Below are positions 41,887-52,136 of a DNA stretch of 64,000 nucleotides, piece after piece. Under the pieces are notes generated by a model. It was given only the letters and a program-made list of their open reading frames with translations. It did no database searches and was not told the origin of the DNA. A program made the translations under genes and the position numbers. Position 1 is the first letter of the stretch. Every line of letters begins with the position of its first letter. The stretch is from Paenibacillus sp. PK3_47 (GTDB lineage Bacteria > Bacillota > Bacilli > Paenibacillales > Paenibacillaceae): contig NZ_CP026029.1 of assembly GCF_023520895.1 (NCBI RefSeq), forward strand, positions 2,914,001 to 2,978,000, read 5' to 3'.

Positions 41887-43347
41887 ATGGAACAGCAAAC
41901 GGTGCAGGTATTGAAGAATTATATCAACGGGCAATGGGAGGAGGCGGCTTCGGAGCAGACGGAAACGGTATATAACCCCGCCACAGGGAAGGAACTGGGC
42001 AGAGTGCCGCTGTCCGGCAAAGAGGATGTGGACAGGGCGGTTGCAAGCGCGAAGGCGGCTTTTGCAGACTGGTCCAAAACACCGGTACCGCGCAGAGCGC
42101 GGATCCTGTTCAAGTATCAGCAGCTGCTGGTGGAGCACTGGGATGAGCTGGCGGAGACCATTACGATGGAGAACGGCAAAAGCTTCAAGGAAGCCTACGG
42201 TGAAGTGCAGCGCGGCATCGAGTGTGTGGAGTTTGCAGCCGGTGCGCCGACGCTCATGATGGGCCGGCAGCTGCCGGATATCGCCACAGGCATGGAATCA
42301 GGCATGTACCGCTATCCGATCGGTGTGGTCGCCGGGATAACCCCGTTTAATTTCCCGATGATGGTCCCCTGCTGGATGTTCCCGCTAGCGATCGTCTGCG
42401 GCAATACCTTTGTGCTAAAGCCTTCGGAGCGGACTCCGCTGCTGGCGGCGCGCCTTGCCGAGCTGATGGAAGCGGCCGGACTGCCGAAGGGTGTGCTGAA
42501 TGTGGTGAACGGTGCGCATGATGTAGTCAATGGCCTGCTGGAGCATCCCGATGTCAAAGCGGTCTCCTTCGTCGGGTCGCAGCCGGTTGCCGAGTACGTA
42601 TACAAGAAGGGGACGGCCAACCTGAAGCGGGTTCAGGCGCTGGCAGGCGCGAAGAACCACTCCATTGTGCTGGCAGACGCGAATCTCGAAGCCTCGGCAG
42701 CGCAGATTGTGAGTGCAGCCTTCGGCTCTGCAGGCGAGCGCTGCATGGCCTGCTCGGTAGTTACGGTGCAGGAGGAAGCCGCAGATGAGCTGGTCTCGAT
42801 CCTGCTGCGTGAATGCGACCGGATGAAGATCGGCAACGGCCTTGCGGAAGACACGTTCCTGGGACCGGTAATCCGTCAGGGCCACAAGGACAAAACCGTT
42901 GGATATATTGAGCAGGGTGTAGCCGAAGGGGCGAAGCTGCTCAGAGACGGCCGGGAGGATGCCGCGGTACGGGGAGAGGGTTATTTTATTGGACCGACGG
43001 TGTTTGACGGTGTTACGCAGGAAATGAAAATCTGGCAGGAGGAGATCTTTGCCCCCGTTTTGTCCGTGATCCGCGTTAAGGATGTGGAAGAGGCGGTGGA
43101 GATTGCCAATGCGTCACGGTTTGCTAACGGGGCCTGCATTTTTACAAATGACGGCGGCAAAGTGCGCTACTTCCGGGAGCATATCGAATCAGGCATGCTT
43201 GGCGTCAATGTCGGCGTACCTGCACCTATGGCCTTCTTCCCGTTCTCCGGCTGGAAGGATTCCTTCTATGGCGACCTTCACGCGAACGGCAGCGACGGTA
43301 TCGAATTCTATACGCGCAAAAAAGTAGTCACTGCCCGCTGGCAGTAG
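41887..43347 (+). CDS. iolA: Methylmalonate/malonate semialdehyde dehydrogenase
   Basis: A 486-residue CoA-acylating aldehyde dehydrogenase (MmsA/IolA) that turns malonate semialdehyde into acetyl-CoA, last step of inositol catabolism. It has NAD-binding [20 protein letters not shown], and the catalytic Cys in [13 protein letters not shown]. The C-terminal [18 protein letters not shown] is characteristic of the MmsA group. ATG 41887 is chosen: AAGGAG is 8 nt upstream, while GTG 41878 overlaps it. It follows iolC by 57 bp. Confidence 0.94.
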   Translation: MEQQTVQVLKNYINGQWEEAASEQTETVYNPATGKELGRVPLSGKEDVDRAVASAKAAFADWSKTPVPRRARILFKYQQLLVEHWDELAETITMENGKSFKEAYGEVQRGIECVEFAAGAPTLMMGRQLPDIATGMESGMYRYPIGVVAGITPFNFPMMVPCWMFPLAIVCGNTFVLKPSERTPLLAARLAELMEAAGLPKGVLNVVNGAHDVVNGLLEHPDVKAVSFVGSQPVAEYVYKKGTANLKRVQALAGAKNHSIVLADANLEASAAQIVSAAFGSAGERCMACSVVTVQEEAADELVSILLRECDRMKIGNGLAEDTFLGPVIRQGHKDKTVGYIEQGVAEGAKLLRDGREDAAVRGEGYFIGPTVFDGVTQEMKIWQEEIFAPVLSVIRVKDVEEAVEIANASRFANGACIFTNDGGKVRYFREHIESGMLGVNVGVPAPMAFFPFSGWKDSFYGDLHANGSDGIEFYTRKKVVTARWQ

Positions 43348-43371
43348 AGATACGGGGAAGGAGGCAGTCAT

Positions 43372-45327
43372 GTGGAAACGATCAGACTAACAACGGCGCA
43401 GGCGCTGGTGAAGTTTCTGGAGCAGCAGTATGTAGACTTCGGCGGCGGACCGGAGCGCTATGTACACGGGGTATTTACAGTGTTCGGCCATGGCAATGTG
43501 CTCGGCCTGGGGCAGGCACTGCAGGAAGCATCGGGGGCACTTACGGTCTACCAGGGAAGGAACGAACAGGGGATGGTCCATGCGGCGACTGCGTTTGCCA
43601 AGCAGAGCCGCAGACGGCGGATTATGGCCTGCACAGCTTCGGTCGGACCGGGTTCGGCCAATATGCTGACTGCTGCCGCTACGGCAACAGCGAACCAGAT
43701 TCCTGTACTGCTGCTGCCGGGCGACACTTTCGCCACCCGGCAGCCTGATCCGGTGCTGCAGCAGATGGAGCATACTTACAATCTCTCGATTACCGTCAAC
43801 GACGCCTTCAAGGCGGTGAGCAAATACTGGGACCGGATCTACCGGCCGGAGCAGCTGATGACAGCACTGCTGAATGCGATGCGCGTACTGACGGATCCGG
43901 CAGATACCGGTGCAGTGACCATTGCGCTGCCTCAGGATGTGCAGTCGGAAGCCTGGGACTATCCGGCCGAATTTTTCCGTAAGCGCGTTCACCGCGTAGC
44001 TCCGCGCCTTCCGCGGCCGGATGAAATTGCGGCCGCGGCGGAGCTGATTGCCGGCAAGCAGCGGCCGCTGCTGATCTGCGGCGGCGGTGTGCGCTATGCC
44101 GGTGCGGGAGCGGACCTGCGCGCTTTTGCCGAGAAGTTCGCGATCCCGTTCGGGGAGACGCAGGCCGGAAAAAGTGCAGTGGAAAGCAGCTGTGCCTTCA
44201 ATCTTGGAGGCATAGGCGTAACGGGGAACGGCAGTGCCAATACGCTCGCTAAGGAAGCCGATCTGGTCATCGGAGTCGGTACGCGGTTTACTGATTTCAC
44301 TACGGCCTCAAAAAGCCTGTTCGCCCATCCCGAAGTGGAATTTGTCACCCTCAATGCTTCCCCTTACCATGCTGCGAAGCTGGATGCGCTGGCGGTGGTC
44401 TGCGACGCTGCGGAAGGTCTCCGGGCGCTGTCTGCAGCTCTGGAGGAACGCGGATACCGCTCAGCTTATACTGATGAAATCGTATCGGCTCAGGATGCCT
44501 GGAATACGGAACGTCAGCGGCTGTGCGGTGTGGAATATAACATAAAGACCGAGGAGAACGGCAATGCGGCGCCGTTCGTGCCAGAGGTTGCCGGTCATCT
44601 CGATGAGAAGCTTCCAGAATATGCGGCTAAGCTGGATACCACGCTGGCCCAGACCCGTGCGCTCGGCATTATCAATGAATATATCCCGCAGGATGCCATT
44701 GTCATCGGGGCAGCGGGTTCGCTGCCGGGCGATATGCAGCGGATGTGGAAGGCGGCTGTGCCGGATACGTACCATATGGAATACGGCTTTTCCTGCATGG
44801 GATATGAAATCTCCGGTGCACTTGGCGTGAAACTGGCGGAGCCGGAGCGCGAGGTCTATGCACTGGTAGGCGACGGCAGTTATCAGATGCTGCACTCGGA
44901 GCTTGTGACCAGCCTGCAGGAGAACAGGAAGATCAACGTGATTCTGCTCGACAATGCTGGCTTCGGCTGTATCAACAACCTGCAGATGGAGCAGGGCCTG
45001 AACAGTATGGCGACTGAATTCCGCCACCGCGGCCCCGACGGGCGGATGAGCGGTGAACTGATGCGGATTGATTATGCAGCCAGTGCTGCCGGATATGGCG
45101 TGAAGACCTTCACTGCATCGACAGCTGAAGAGCTGCGCAGCGCTCTGGAGGGAGCCTTGAAGGAAGAGCATTCTACACTGATTGACGTCAAGGTGCTGCC
45201 AAAGACCATGACTCACGGCTATGGAGCCTGGTGGCATGTCGGTGTGCCGGAAGTGTCCGGCAGTGAAGCGGTGCAGGCTGCTTACGAGCAGAGAACCGGA
45301 CAGCTGGAGAAGGCGCGCAGCTACTAA
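43372..45327 (+). CDS. iolD: Trihydroxycyclohexane-1,2-dione hydrolase
   Basis: A 651-residue thiamine-diphosphate enzyme that opens the ring of 3D-trihydroxycyclohexanedione to 5-deoxy-glucuronate. The cofactor Glu is in [13 protein letters not shown] and the ThDP motif is [12 protein letters not shown] ending in [13 protein letters not shown] 43372 lies 7 nt from AAGGAGG. It follows iolA by 24 bp. Length and the C-terminal [16 protein letters not shown] are typical of IolD. Confidence 0.95.
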   Translation: METIRLTTAQALVKFLEQQYVDFGGGPERYVHGVFTVFGHGNVLGLGQALQEASGALTVYQGRNEQGMVHAATAFAKQSRRRRIMACTASVGPGSANMLTAAATATANQIPVLLLPGDTFATRQPDPVLQQMEHTYNLSITVNDAFKAVSKYWDRIYRPEQLMTALLNAMRVLTDPADTGAVTIALPQDVQSEAWDYPAEFFRKRVHRVAPRLPRPDEIAAAAELIAGKQRPLLICGGGVRYAGAGADLRAFAEKFAIPFGETQAGKSAVESSCAFNLGGIGVTGNGSANTLAKEADLVIGVGTRFTDFTTASKSLFAHPEVEFVTLNASPYHAAKLDALAVVCDAAEGLRALSAALEERGYRSAYTDEIVSAQDAWNTERQRLCGVEYNIKTEENGNAAPFVPEVAGHLDEKLPEYAAKLDTTLAQTRALGIINEYIPQDAIVIGAAGSLPGDMQRMWKAAVPDTYHMEYGFSCMGYEISGALGVKLAEPEREVYALVGDGSYQMLHSELVTSLQENRKINVILLDNAGFGCINNLQMEQGLNSMATEFRHRGPDGRMSGELMRIDYAASAAGYGVKTFTASTAEELRSALEGALKEEHSTLIDVKVLPKTMTHGYGAWWHVGVPEVSGSEAVQAAYEQRTGQLEKARSY

Positions 45328-45376
45328 ACGGAACGCTATGACGAAGAAGCTGCGGGTCGGGCTGCAGCGTTTGACG

Positions 45377-45410
45377 GGCAGGCGGGAATGCTGCAGTATT
45401 CCCGCCTGCC
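45377..45410 (+). promoter_or_regulatory. Perfect hairpin between iolD and iolE
   Basis: GGCAGGCGGGAAT (45377-45389) and ATTCCCGCCTGCC (45398-45410) form a 13-bp perfect stem with an 8-nt loop. No T-run follows, so it looks more like a processing or mRNA-stabilising element than a terminator. Confidence 0.65.
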
Positions 45411-45442
45411 ATATTTGTGAGAGATGGAAGGGGTAAATTCAT

Positions 45443-46339
45443 ATGTTCAAAGAGCATACGGTAAAGCTGGCGATCGCGCCCATCGCCTGGACCAATGATG
45501 ATATGCCTGAACTGGGAGGCGGCAACACCTTTGAGCAATGCATCAGTGAGATGGCACTGGCCGGGTTCCAGGGAAGCGAGGTAGGCAACAAATATCCGCG
45601 GTCCCCTGAGCTTCTGCACCGGGCACTGAAGCTGCGCGGTCTGGAGATAGCCAGTGCCTGGTTCAGTGCATTTTTGACGACGCGCCCGTACGGGGAGACG
45701 GCTGCAGCCTTTTGCGCCCACCGTGATTTTTTGCATGCTATGGGGGCTAAGGTGATCGTGGTCTCTGAGCAGGGCCGGAGCATCCAGGGACAGATGGAAA
45801 CCCCGCTGTTCGCCGGCAAGCCTGTATTCACGGACCCGGAATGGGCTCTGCTTGCTGAAGGCCTGGGCGGGCTCGGCCGCCTGGCGGCCGAGAAGGATAT
45901 GTCGCTTGTATATCATCACCATATGGGAACCGGGGTACAGACGGCGGCTGAAATCGCCCGGCTGATGGAGCTTACCCATCCTGCTGAGGTTTCTCTGCTG
46001 TTTGATACCGGACACCTGGCCTTCTCGGGCGAAAATCCGCTGGAGGTGCTTACTGCCCATTTGCCGCGGATCAAGCATGTGCACCTCAAGGATATCCGTC
46101 CGCAGATCGTGGCGCGTGTCTCGGAGGAACAGCTCAGCTTCCTGCAGGCAGTCAAGGCAGGCGCATTCACAGTGCCCGGCGATGGGGCTATCCAGTTTGC
46201 CGAGATTTTTGCAGAGCTGGCCCGGTCCTCCTACACAGGCTGGTTTGTGGTGGAAGCCGAGCAGGACCCGGCGCTTGCTGATCCGCTTGAATATGCAATC
46301 AAGGCACGCCGGTATATCAAGGAAGTCAGCGGGTTGTAA
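45443..46339 (+). CDS. iolE: Inosose dehydratase
   Basis: A 298-residue TIM-barrel enzyme of the xylose-isomerase-like family that dehydrates scyllo-inosose. Motifs: [20 protein letters not shown] at the N-terminus, [34 protein letters not shown] and [10 protein letters not shown] with metal-binding Glu/Asp/His. GGAAGGGG precedes ATG by 14-15 nt; the assignment does not depend on it. It is last gene of the operon; a terminator follows. Confidence 0.94.
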   Translation: MFKEHTVKLAIAPIAWTNDDMPELGGGNTFEQCISEMALAGFQGSEVGNKYPRSPELLHRALKLRGLEIASAWFSAFLTTRPYGETAAAFCAHRDFLHAMGAKVIVVSEQGRSIQGQMETPLFAGKPVFTDPEWALLAEGLGGLGRLAAEKDMSLVYHHHMGTGVQTAAEIARLMELTHPAEVSLLFDTGHLAFSGENPLEVLTAHLPRIKHVHLKDIRPQIVARVSEEQLSFLQAVKAGAFTVPGDGAIQFAEIFAELARSSYTGWFVVEAEQDPALADPLEYAIKARRYIKEVSGL

Positions 46340-46381
46340 AAGCAGCAAAGGCTTGTGCCTTGCAGCTGCCGGAATATACAT

Positions 46382-46424
46382 GCGGGGCCGGCACAGCAGG
46401 GCTGTGTGCGCTCCGCCTTTTTAC
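46382..46424 (+). terminator. Terminator of iolCADE
   Basis: GCGG-G-GC and GC-T-CCGC plus an inner CACAGC/GCTGTG stem, followed by CTTTTTAC. Confidence 0.78.
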
Positions 46425-46440
46425 ATGATGGCCGGCCATA

Positions 46441-46523
46441 GGTTGGATTCCCGCCAGTTCATTCGCTGTTTCAGCAACCGTCCGCCGGCGGAATCAGCAG
46501 AATGAAGTGGCGATAATCCAACC
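46441..46523. repeat. Long inverted repeat with central palindrome
   Basis: GGTTGGATT-(CC)-CGCCA-G-TTCATTC at 46441-46465 pairs with GAATGAA-G-TGGCG-(AT)-AATCCAACC at 46499-46523; the stem continues inward (CTG/CAG) to a loop holding the perfect palindrome CCGCCGGCGG. No coding role; it lies in the 440-bp gap after iolE. Confidence 0.75.
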
Positions 46524-46632
46524 CGTAGCGAAATACTGGGAATCCGCCGCAGCCCGCTGATACACCTAACAACGGAAATCCCTGAACGGGGAAAAACGCA
46601 GTGAAAATCACTGATTTTCCCATGCCAGTTCG

Positions 46633-46663
46633 TTGGCCCGTTCCCTGTCCCATATGCTATAAT
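46633..46663 (+). promoter_or_regulatory. Promoter of the membrane AraC regulator
   Basis: TTGGCC (46633-46638), 19-nt spacer, and the extended -10 TGCTATAAT (TATAAT 46658-46663). Confidence 0.55.
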
Positions 46664-46778
46664 GGCAGAAATTATTGACGCAATGCCCATTAATCCACGC
46701 TTGATCCTGTAAGCAGATGTATACTATGCGGCCGGACTGCGGCCTGTATTTTGACGGTTGTATAGAGGGGGTTGTCTA

Positions 46779-49031
46779 TTGTTCCGTACCTGGTATCGCC
46801 GGTTGCTGCTATCCTACTTTCCAATTTTTTTGCTTACTGTAACGATTCTGATTTTTGCCTCCTTTGTGTTCATCAATGACATTTCACGTATGGAAACGAA
46901 GAAAGCGGACCGCATCTCCGCCAGCTACCTTGTAGATAATGTGGACAAAACGATCAGGGAAGTCGAGCTCGCGGTACTGGAGGCGGCCGAGCGCAGCGAA
47001 GCGTATAAGCTGTACTTCAACAACCAAAGTGAACCCGACCCGGGTGCTGTGTACGCTGTGGCCCAGAACCTGCGCAGTATGCTCCGTGAATCGTCCTACA
47101 TTCAATCTATCTATCTCTATGACAAAAGGAATGAAAGCGTTTTAACAGAAACTGGATTAAAAGAGCTGTCCGGCTTTGTGGATGAAGACTGGATTCGCCG
47201 TATCAACTCCGGTTCTCTGCAGGAGGGCTGGCAGCCAGTCAGGGAGTATGACGATGAATTTATCGAGCGCACAGCTATCCGTGTGCTGACCATCAATAAA
47301 AATATGCCGCTGCCCTTCGGCTCGGAGGGTGTCCTGGTCATTAACATCAAGATGAGCGGGATTGAACAAATCGTTGACAGCATGGTCAATTCGCAGTTGT
47401 CTTTCCTGACCATTCTCGGCAGCGATGGAGAGGTTGTATACCAAGCCCATTCAGACAGTGAGGCCGCAAGGCAGGGCAAACCGCTGAACACGCTCTATCT
47501 GGACAGGCTCGGCTGGACCTTCTCCAGCGGGATTAAGGCGGGGAACCTGTTCGGCTGGGTATCGGTCATTTCCTATCTCTGGGTGGCGATTGCGCTTGGT
47601 ACCGTCATCTGTGCGATTTTTTATCTGGTATATGTTACACGGCGCAACTATAAGCCTATTCAGGTCATTATGAACAGAATTGAAGGCCACCAGATCCGGA
47701 GCATGGACAACTCTACATACAGGCCGGATGAAATGAAGCTCATTGACGGTGTGCTGGAAGATTTGATTAACCATATGACCGATTATGATAAAAAAAGCAA
47801 GGAGAACCTGCTGCTGCAGCGCAGCCAGCTGTTCACCGACCTGCTTCACAGCGAGCGGCTGGAGCATGCCGCACAGCGGATGCAGGAGCTGTCACCGCTT
47901 ACCGGTGCCCGTGATTCCTCACGGTTCATTGTAGTGCTCAGTGAAATTAACCGGTATGAGCAGGTTTTTCAGGACCGTTATACCCGGGGGGACCAGAACA
48001 CGCTGAAGTTCGCCCTGATGAATGTCTTTCAGGAGCTTGCGCGAAGCAGCGAGCTTCAGGCCTGGGCGGAATGGATCGGTACGGACCGGGCGGCCATTTT
48101 GTTCCTGTCTGCGGACAGTGATGAAGAGATGCTGGAGAAGGTCCGCATGTTTGCTGCCGACTGCCGCTCCTGGGTAGAGCAGAATCTGCGGATTTCGCTC
48201 AGCTTCGGGATCGGGCCGGCGGCAGCCGGACCGGGCGCTATCCGGGATTCTTATGCCGCTGCGCAAAATGTGCTGCAGCATAAGCTGCTGATGCATGAGA
48301 CCATCGCCCTGGCGGAAGGCGGCGAGAAACGAAAGCCGCTGCTTGAGACGTATAAGTACCTGCAGATGATCGCAGAGTTCGTCAAGCAGTTCCGGATGTC
48401 GAGCGGCCAGTGGCGCGAGCGGCTGGAGGAGATTTTTACGGCGTTCGAACGGGATTATCTGCAGGATGATGATATCCGCTCCCTCATTCAGGCCATGCTG
48501 CAGATGCTGAGCCGGGAGGTTGCCGTCATGTCGGAGCAGCTGCAGGACGAGCTGTCCGAGGAGAACGCCAGGGCCCGGCTGCAGCAGCTGGAGAAGGCGG
48601 AGTCTTTTGACGAAATGAAGGCTGTCCTCTCCGAGTATTTGACCGATCTGTTCCGCACATACGTCTCTGCCAGCGAGAACAAAAGCTACCGGGCTATGGT
48701 TACCGAAATGAAGAATTACATTGAAGAGAATTTCACCAACCCGGATCTATCGCTGAAGCACCTCAGCGACCGGTTTCAGGTGTCAGGCAAATATGCCAGC
48801 TATCTGTTCAAAATCGAATTTAACATGAAGTTCGTGGATTTTGTTACAGAGCTGCGGATGAAAGAAGCCGAGAGGCTGCTGCTCGAGACGGAAATGTCAC
48901 TCCAGGATATCGCGCTTGAAGTGGGTTATGCCAATGCCATTACATTCGGAAGAGTATTCAAACGGGTTGCCGGAATTACACCGGGCGATTACCGTTCGTC
49001 CAGACGCGGCCGTACCAACATCAAGACATAG
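46779..49031 (+). CDS. Membrane-anchored AraC-family regulator (YtdP/YesS type)
   Basis: A 750-residue one-component regulator. It has a first membrane helix (LLSYFPIFLLTVTILIFASFVF, about 9-30), an extracellular sensor of about 240 residues, a second helix (VSVISYLWVAIALGTVICAIFY region, about 265-288), a cytoplasmic linker and a C-terminal AraC domain (LSLKHLSDRFQVSGKYASYL; MSLQDIALEVGYANAITFGR). TTG 46779 is chosen because GGGGG lies 7 nt upstream; the in-frame TTG 46758 has none. It probably senses an external saccharide and activates the adjacent transport operon at 49516-56471, as YtdP and YesS do for rhamnogalacturonan genes in Bacillus. Confidence 0.88.
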   Translation: MFRTWYRRLLLSYFPIFLLTVTILIFASFVFINDISRMETKKADRISASYLVDNVDKTIREVELAVLEAAERSEAYKLYFNNQSEPDPGAVYAVAQNLRSMLRESSYIQSIYLYDKRNESVLTETGLKELSGFVDEDWIRRINSGSLQEGWQPVREYDDEFIERTAIRVLTINKNMPLPFGSEGVLVINIKMSGIEQIVDSMVNSQLSFLTILGSDGEVVYQAHSDSEAARQGKPLNTLYLDRLGWTFSSGIKAGNLFGWVSVISYLWVAIALGTVICAIFYLVYVTRRNYKPIQVIMNRIEGHQIRSMDNSTYRPDEMKLIDGVLEDLINHMTDYDKKSKENLLLQRSQLFTDLLHSERLEHAAQRMQELSPLTGARDSSRFIVVLSEINRYEQVFQDRYTRGDQNTLKFALMNVFQELARSSELQAWAEWIGTDRAAILFLSADSDEEMLEKVRMFAADCRSWVEQNLRISLSFGIGPAAAGPGAIRDSYAAAQNVLQHKLLMHETIALAEGGEKRKPLLETYKYLQMIAEFVKQFRMSSGQWRERLEEIFTAFERDYLQDDDIRSLIQAMLQMLSREVAVMSEQLQDELSEENARARLQQLEKAESFDEMKAVLSEYLTDLFRTYVSASENKSYRAMVTEMKNYIEENFTNPDLSLKHLSDRFQVSGKYASYLFKIEFNMKFVDFVTELRMKEAERLLLETEMSLQDIALEVGYANAITFGRVFKRVAGITPGDYRSSRRGRTNIKT

Positions 49032-49095
49032 ACTGGAGCACACGGGTTTCGGCTTGCGGATGAATCTGCATGGTTATTTTTTTGCTGTGATGTAC

Positions 49096-49162
49096 AAGAC
49101 CGTTTTCCGGTTCGTCAGACGCCTCCTTTGCAGGGCGCCAACACGGAAGCGGTCTTTATTTT
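49096..49162 (+). terminator. Terminator after the membrane AraC regulator
   Basis: AAGACCG-TTTTCCG pairs with CGGAA-GCGGTCTT across a long loop, followed by TATTTTA. Confidence 0.65.
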
Positions 49163-49345
49163 AGAGCTGGAGGTATAAGGCCTGAAGACCTCTGACCTCC
49201 GGTACCAATTCATGCGAAAACAGTGCAGATTCCTGTAATGACGCGGGTTTTCGCACTTTGGAAAACGGTTTATTCTACGAAAACGGTTGGTCCGATAAAC
49301 AGGAAGTCAGAAATTCCGGGGAGCAGGACATCCGAAACAGGTTTA

Positions 49346-49375
49346 TTGTCAAGGTGCCGGCTTTCATGAAATACT
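49346..49375 (+). promoter_or_regulatory. Possible promoter of the second transport operon
   Basis: TTGTCA (49346-49351), 18-nt spacer, AATACT (49370-49375). The -10 is weak, as expected for an activator-dependent promoter. The remaining gap 49032-49515 has no gene. Confidence 0.4.
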
Positions 49376-49515
49376 GTGGTCATCCCGAACGGCAATCGGC
49401 CAGGCACCAGCCGGAAGGAACAGTTGATGAGAGAGCCGTACCGGGGATAGGTGGATAAGGTTGGGGGATTCATAAAGTCACCATTAAAGCCGACAAAGGC
49501 GAAGGAGATGGAACA

Positions 49516-51132
49516 ATGACAGTGAATGTACAACAAAGAACGCTGAAGAAAGCAATGGGGATTGGATTAACCGCCGTAATGGGTGCTGCCCTGCTGGCTG
49601 GTTGCGGATCGGATTCAAATGGTAACACATCGGCAAGCGGAGGTTCCGCAGGAGAAGGAGGCAGCGGTAAGCGTGTCACCTTAAAAGTGGAGGTGTTTGA
49701 CCGGGGGAACAGTCCGGCGCCTCATACGATCACCAACAACTTCCTGACTCAGTTTGTACAGGAAAATTTCGGTGATCCGAACAATATTGATGTCGAGTTT
49801 GTACCGGTTCAGCGCTCCGAGGAAGTTACGAAGCTGAACGTTCTGATGGCGAGCAAATCGGATGTACCCGATATCGTATTTACGTATGATTCCAGTGTGT
49901 TCTACCGATACGCCCAGCAGGGCGGTCTGACTGATGTCGGAGAGATCCTCGATGAACACGGGCCTAATCTGAAGAAATTCCTCGGTGAGGAGACGCTTTC
50001 CTACGGACAGATTGATGGCAAGCAGCTTTCCATTCCGGGCAAACGGGCAGTCACCGGGCGCTACAGCTCCTATATCCGTCAGGATTGGCTGGATAAGCTG
50101 GGCTTGCCTGTACCAACCACCACGGATGAGCTGTATACAACCTTGAAAGCGTTTAAGGAGAAGGACCCGGGCAATCTTGGAAGCAAAAATATCCCGATGG
50201 GTATGGCGCTCGCTCCGGCCCAGTTTGAAACCATAATTTATTCCTTCATAAAGCCGGTCAGAGGCGATCTGACCTATGGACAGCGTTATGAGCTTCCTCT
50301 GCACGAGGGCTTTAAGGATTCCATGCAATTTCTCAACAAGCTCTATAATGAAGGCCTGATCAGCAAAGATTTCAGCCTGGACGAAGATAAAACCCAGCTG
50401 GGCAAGGATCTGAATAACGGTTATATAGGTTACTGGTCAGATGATGTTGGTAACCTGGCTTATGCTGACGGAACGCTGGATGTCCTCTATGAAAATGTGG
50501 AGGGAAGCAAGATTACTGCTGTGGATGCTTATACCAATGCTAACGTTGACAACAAGCACATTAAATCCCGTTATGCCTCGAACGGCATGTACATCATGAT
50601 TCCCAAGAGCAGCGAGCGGGCTGTGGAAGCTGTGAAGTATCTGGACTGGATGGCTTCGGACGACAATTTGATTACCATTTACAGCGGGGTTGAAGGCGAG
50701 AACTATGATATGGTTGACGGTATTCCGGTTGTTAAACCCGATGTGTCTAAAGAGTTTGCAGACCGGCTCTTCAACGGCGGCGACATGGCGATCATCTCCA
50801 ACGGTAAAAACCTCGGAGACCAGGAGCTCAATCAGAAAGCATGGATCAGCGGTTTCCCGGAACGTCATAAGGAAATCCTTGAGCAGTCTTATGCCATCGC
50901 CAATACCGATACAGTCGGTCCGATTGTTTTTAACAATCCGATTGAAGCGGAGTCCAAGTATGGTACCACACTCAATGACAAGCTCGACGTAATTATCGTG
51001 AAGACAGCAATGGCTAAACCGGAGCAGTTCGAAGCGGTGTATGAGCAGGAAATGAAGGATTTCATGTCTCTCGGCGGAACCCAGCTTCAGGAAGAGCTGG
51101 AAGCAGCGCTGCAGGAACTGCCGGCACAATAA
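49516..51132 (+). CDS. Extracellular solute-binding lipoprotein, YtcQ/LipO type
   Basis: A 538-residue lipoprotein with lipobox LLAGC (Cys30) and a Gly/Ser-rich tether (31-52). The mature part has the large family-1 binding fold seen in YtcQ-like proteins of Paenibacillus (RVTLKVEVFDRGNSPAP; YIRQDWLDKLGLPVPTTTDE; GMYIMIPKSSERAVEAVKYL). AAGGAG precedes the ATG. It delivers sugar to the two permeases encoded next. The ligand is unknown; rhamnogalacturonan-type oligosaccharides are suggested only by the operon layout. Confidence 0.9.
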   Translation: MTVNVQQRTLKKAMGIGLTAVMGAALLAGCGSDSNGNTSASGGSAGEGGSGKRVTLKVEVFDRGNSPAPHTITNNFLTQFVQENFGDPNNIDVEFVPVQRSEEVTKLNVLMASKSDVPDIVFTYDSSVFYRYAQQGGLTDVGEILDEHGPNLKKFLGEETLSYGQIDGKQLSIPGKRAVTGRYSSYIRQDWLDKLGLPVPTTTDELYTTLKAFKEKDPGNLGSKNIPMGMALAPAQFETIIYSFIKPVRGDLTYGQRYELPLHEGFKDSMQFLNKLYNEGLISKDFSLDEDKTQLGKDLNNGYIGYWSDDVGNLAYADGTLDVLYENVEGSKITAVDAYTNANVDNKHIKSRYASNGMYIMIPKSSERAVEAVKYLDWMASDDNLITIYSGVEGENYDMVDGIPVVKPDVSKEFADRLFNGGDMAIISNGKNLGDQELNQKAWISGFPERHKEILEQSYAIANTDTVGPIVFNNPIEAESKYGTTLNDKLDVIIVKTAMAKPEQFEAVYEQEMKDFMSLGGTQLQEELEAALQELPAQ

Positions 51133-51208
51133 ACAAATATAAAAGTGAGAACCGGAGGGAGCTGGCACGCCGCTTCGTCCGGTTTTTCTTCCCAAGGAGG
51201 GAACCGAC

Positions 51209-52111
51209 TTGAGCAAAGCGAGCTATCTGAAGAGATATTGGCAACTGTACGCGCTGCTTTCGCTGCCTCTGATCTACTTTTTTATCTTCCGGTACGGTCC
51301 AATGTACGGTGTGCAGATTGCCTTCAAGGATTTCAATCTGTTTCAGGGCATCGGCGGCAGTGAATGGATCGGCTTTGATGCCTTCCGTGAAGTTTTTAAC
51401 ATGAGAGAGTTCTACACTGCACTGCGCAATACATTTATGCTGAACTTCCTGGATTTGCTGGTCTCCTTTCCGGCACCGATTATTCTGGCGATTATGCTGT
51501 ATGAAATCAAGGGAGTCTGGTTCAAAAAAATCTCGCAGACCATTCTCTACATCCCCCATTTTATTTCCTGGGTTATCATCGGGGGGATTGTCTATCAATT
51601 GTTCGGCAACCAGTCCGGTATGGTGAACGGGGTGCTGGAAAGCCTCGGGCTGAACCCGATTCCGTTCCTGACTGAAAACAATCCGTGGCTTGTCACCTAC
51701 CTGTTCACAGGGGTCTGGCAAAGTGCAGGATGGGGAACCATTCTCTATTTGGCAGCGCTTACAGGCGTGAACAGGGAGCTGTTCGAAGCGGCAGAGGTTG
51801 ATGGTGCAACAAGAATGAAAAAGATCTGGTATATCACCCTTCCGAGCATCAAGCCGACGATCGTAACTCTGCTTATTCTCAATCTCGGCAAAATGGTCAG
51901 CATCGGCTTTGACCGCCCTTACATTATCGGGAATACAGCTGTACGTGAATATTCCGACGTGCTGAGTACTTTTGTCTACCGGGTCGGTCTGGAATCCGGC
52001 CAATACACACTGGCTACTGTAGTCGGTTTGTTCCAGGCTGTGGTCGGTCTGGTATTTATCCTCGGCTCCAACTATATTTCGAAAAAAATGACCGGCAACG
52101 GCATTATCTGA
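51209..52111 (+). CDS. Sugar ABC permease, LplB/YteP type
   Basis: A 300-residue membrane permease starting at TTG 51209, 8 nt from AGGAGG. Membrane helices start at LYALLSLPLIYFFIFRYGP; MYGVQIAFKDFNLFQGIGGS is characteristic of the LplB group. The EAA loop reads FEAAEVDGATRMKKIWYITL. It pairs with the next permease. No ATPase gene is present. Confidence 0.92.
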   Translation: MSKASYLKRYWQLYALLSLPLIYFFIFRYGPMYGVQIAFKDFNLFQGIGGSEWIGFDAFREVFNMREFYTALRNTFMLNFLDLLVSFPAPIILAIMLYEIKGVWFKKISQTILYIPHFISWVIIGGIVYQLFGNQSGMVNGVLESLGLNPIPFLTENNPWLVTYLFTGVWQSAGWGTILYLAALTGVNRELFEAAEVDGATRMKKIWYITLPSIKPTIVTLLILNLGKMVSIGFDRPYIIGNTAVREYSDVLSTFVYRVGLESGQYTLATVVGLFQAVVGLVFILGSNYISKKMTGNGII

Positions 52112-52136
52112 TAAAGAGGGAAGGAGGCGGAGTACA

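Noticed and set aside
45188..46381. Long antisense frame over iolE
   Set aside because: High-GC codon use opens antisense frames; the plus-strand iolE has all family motifs and a proper operon position.
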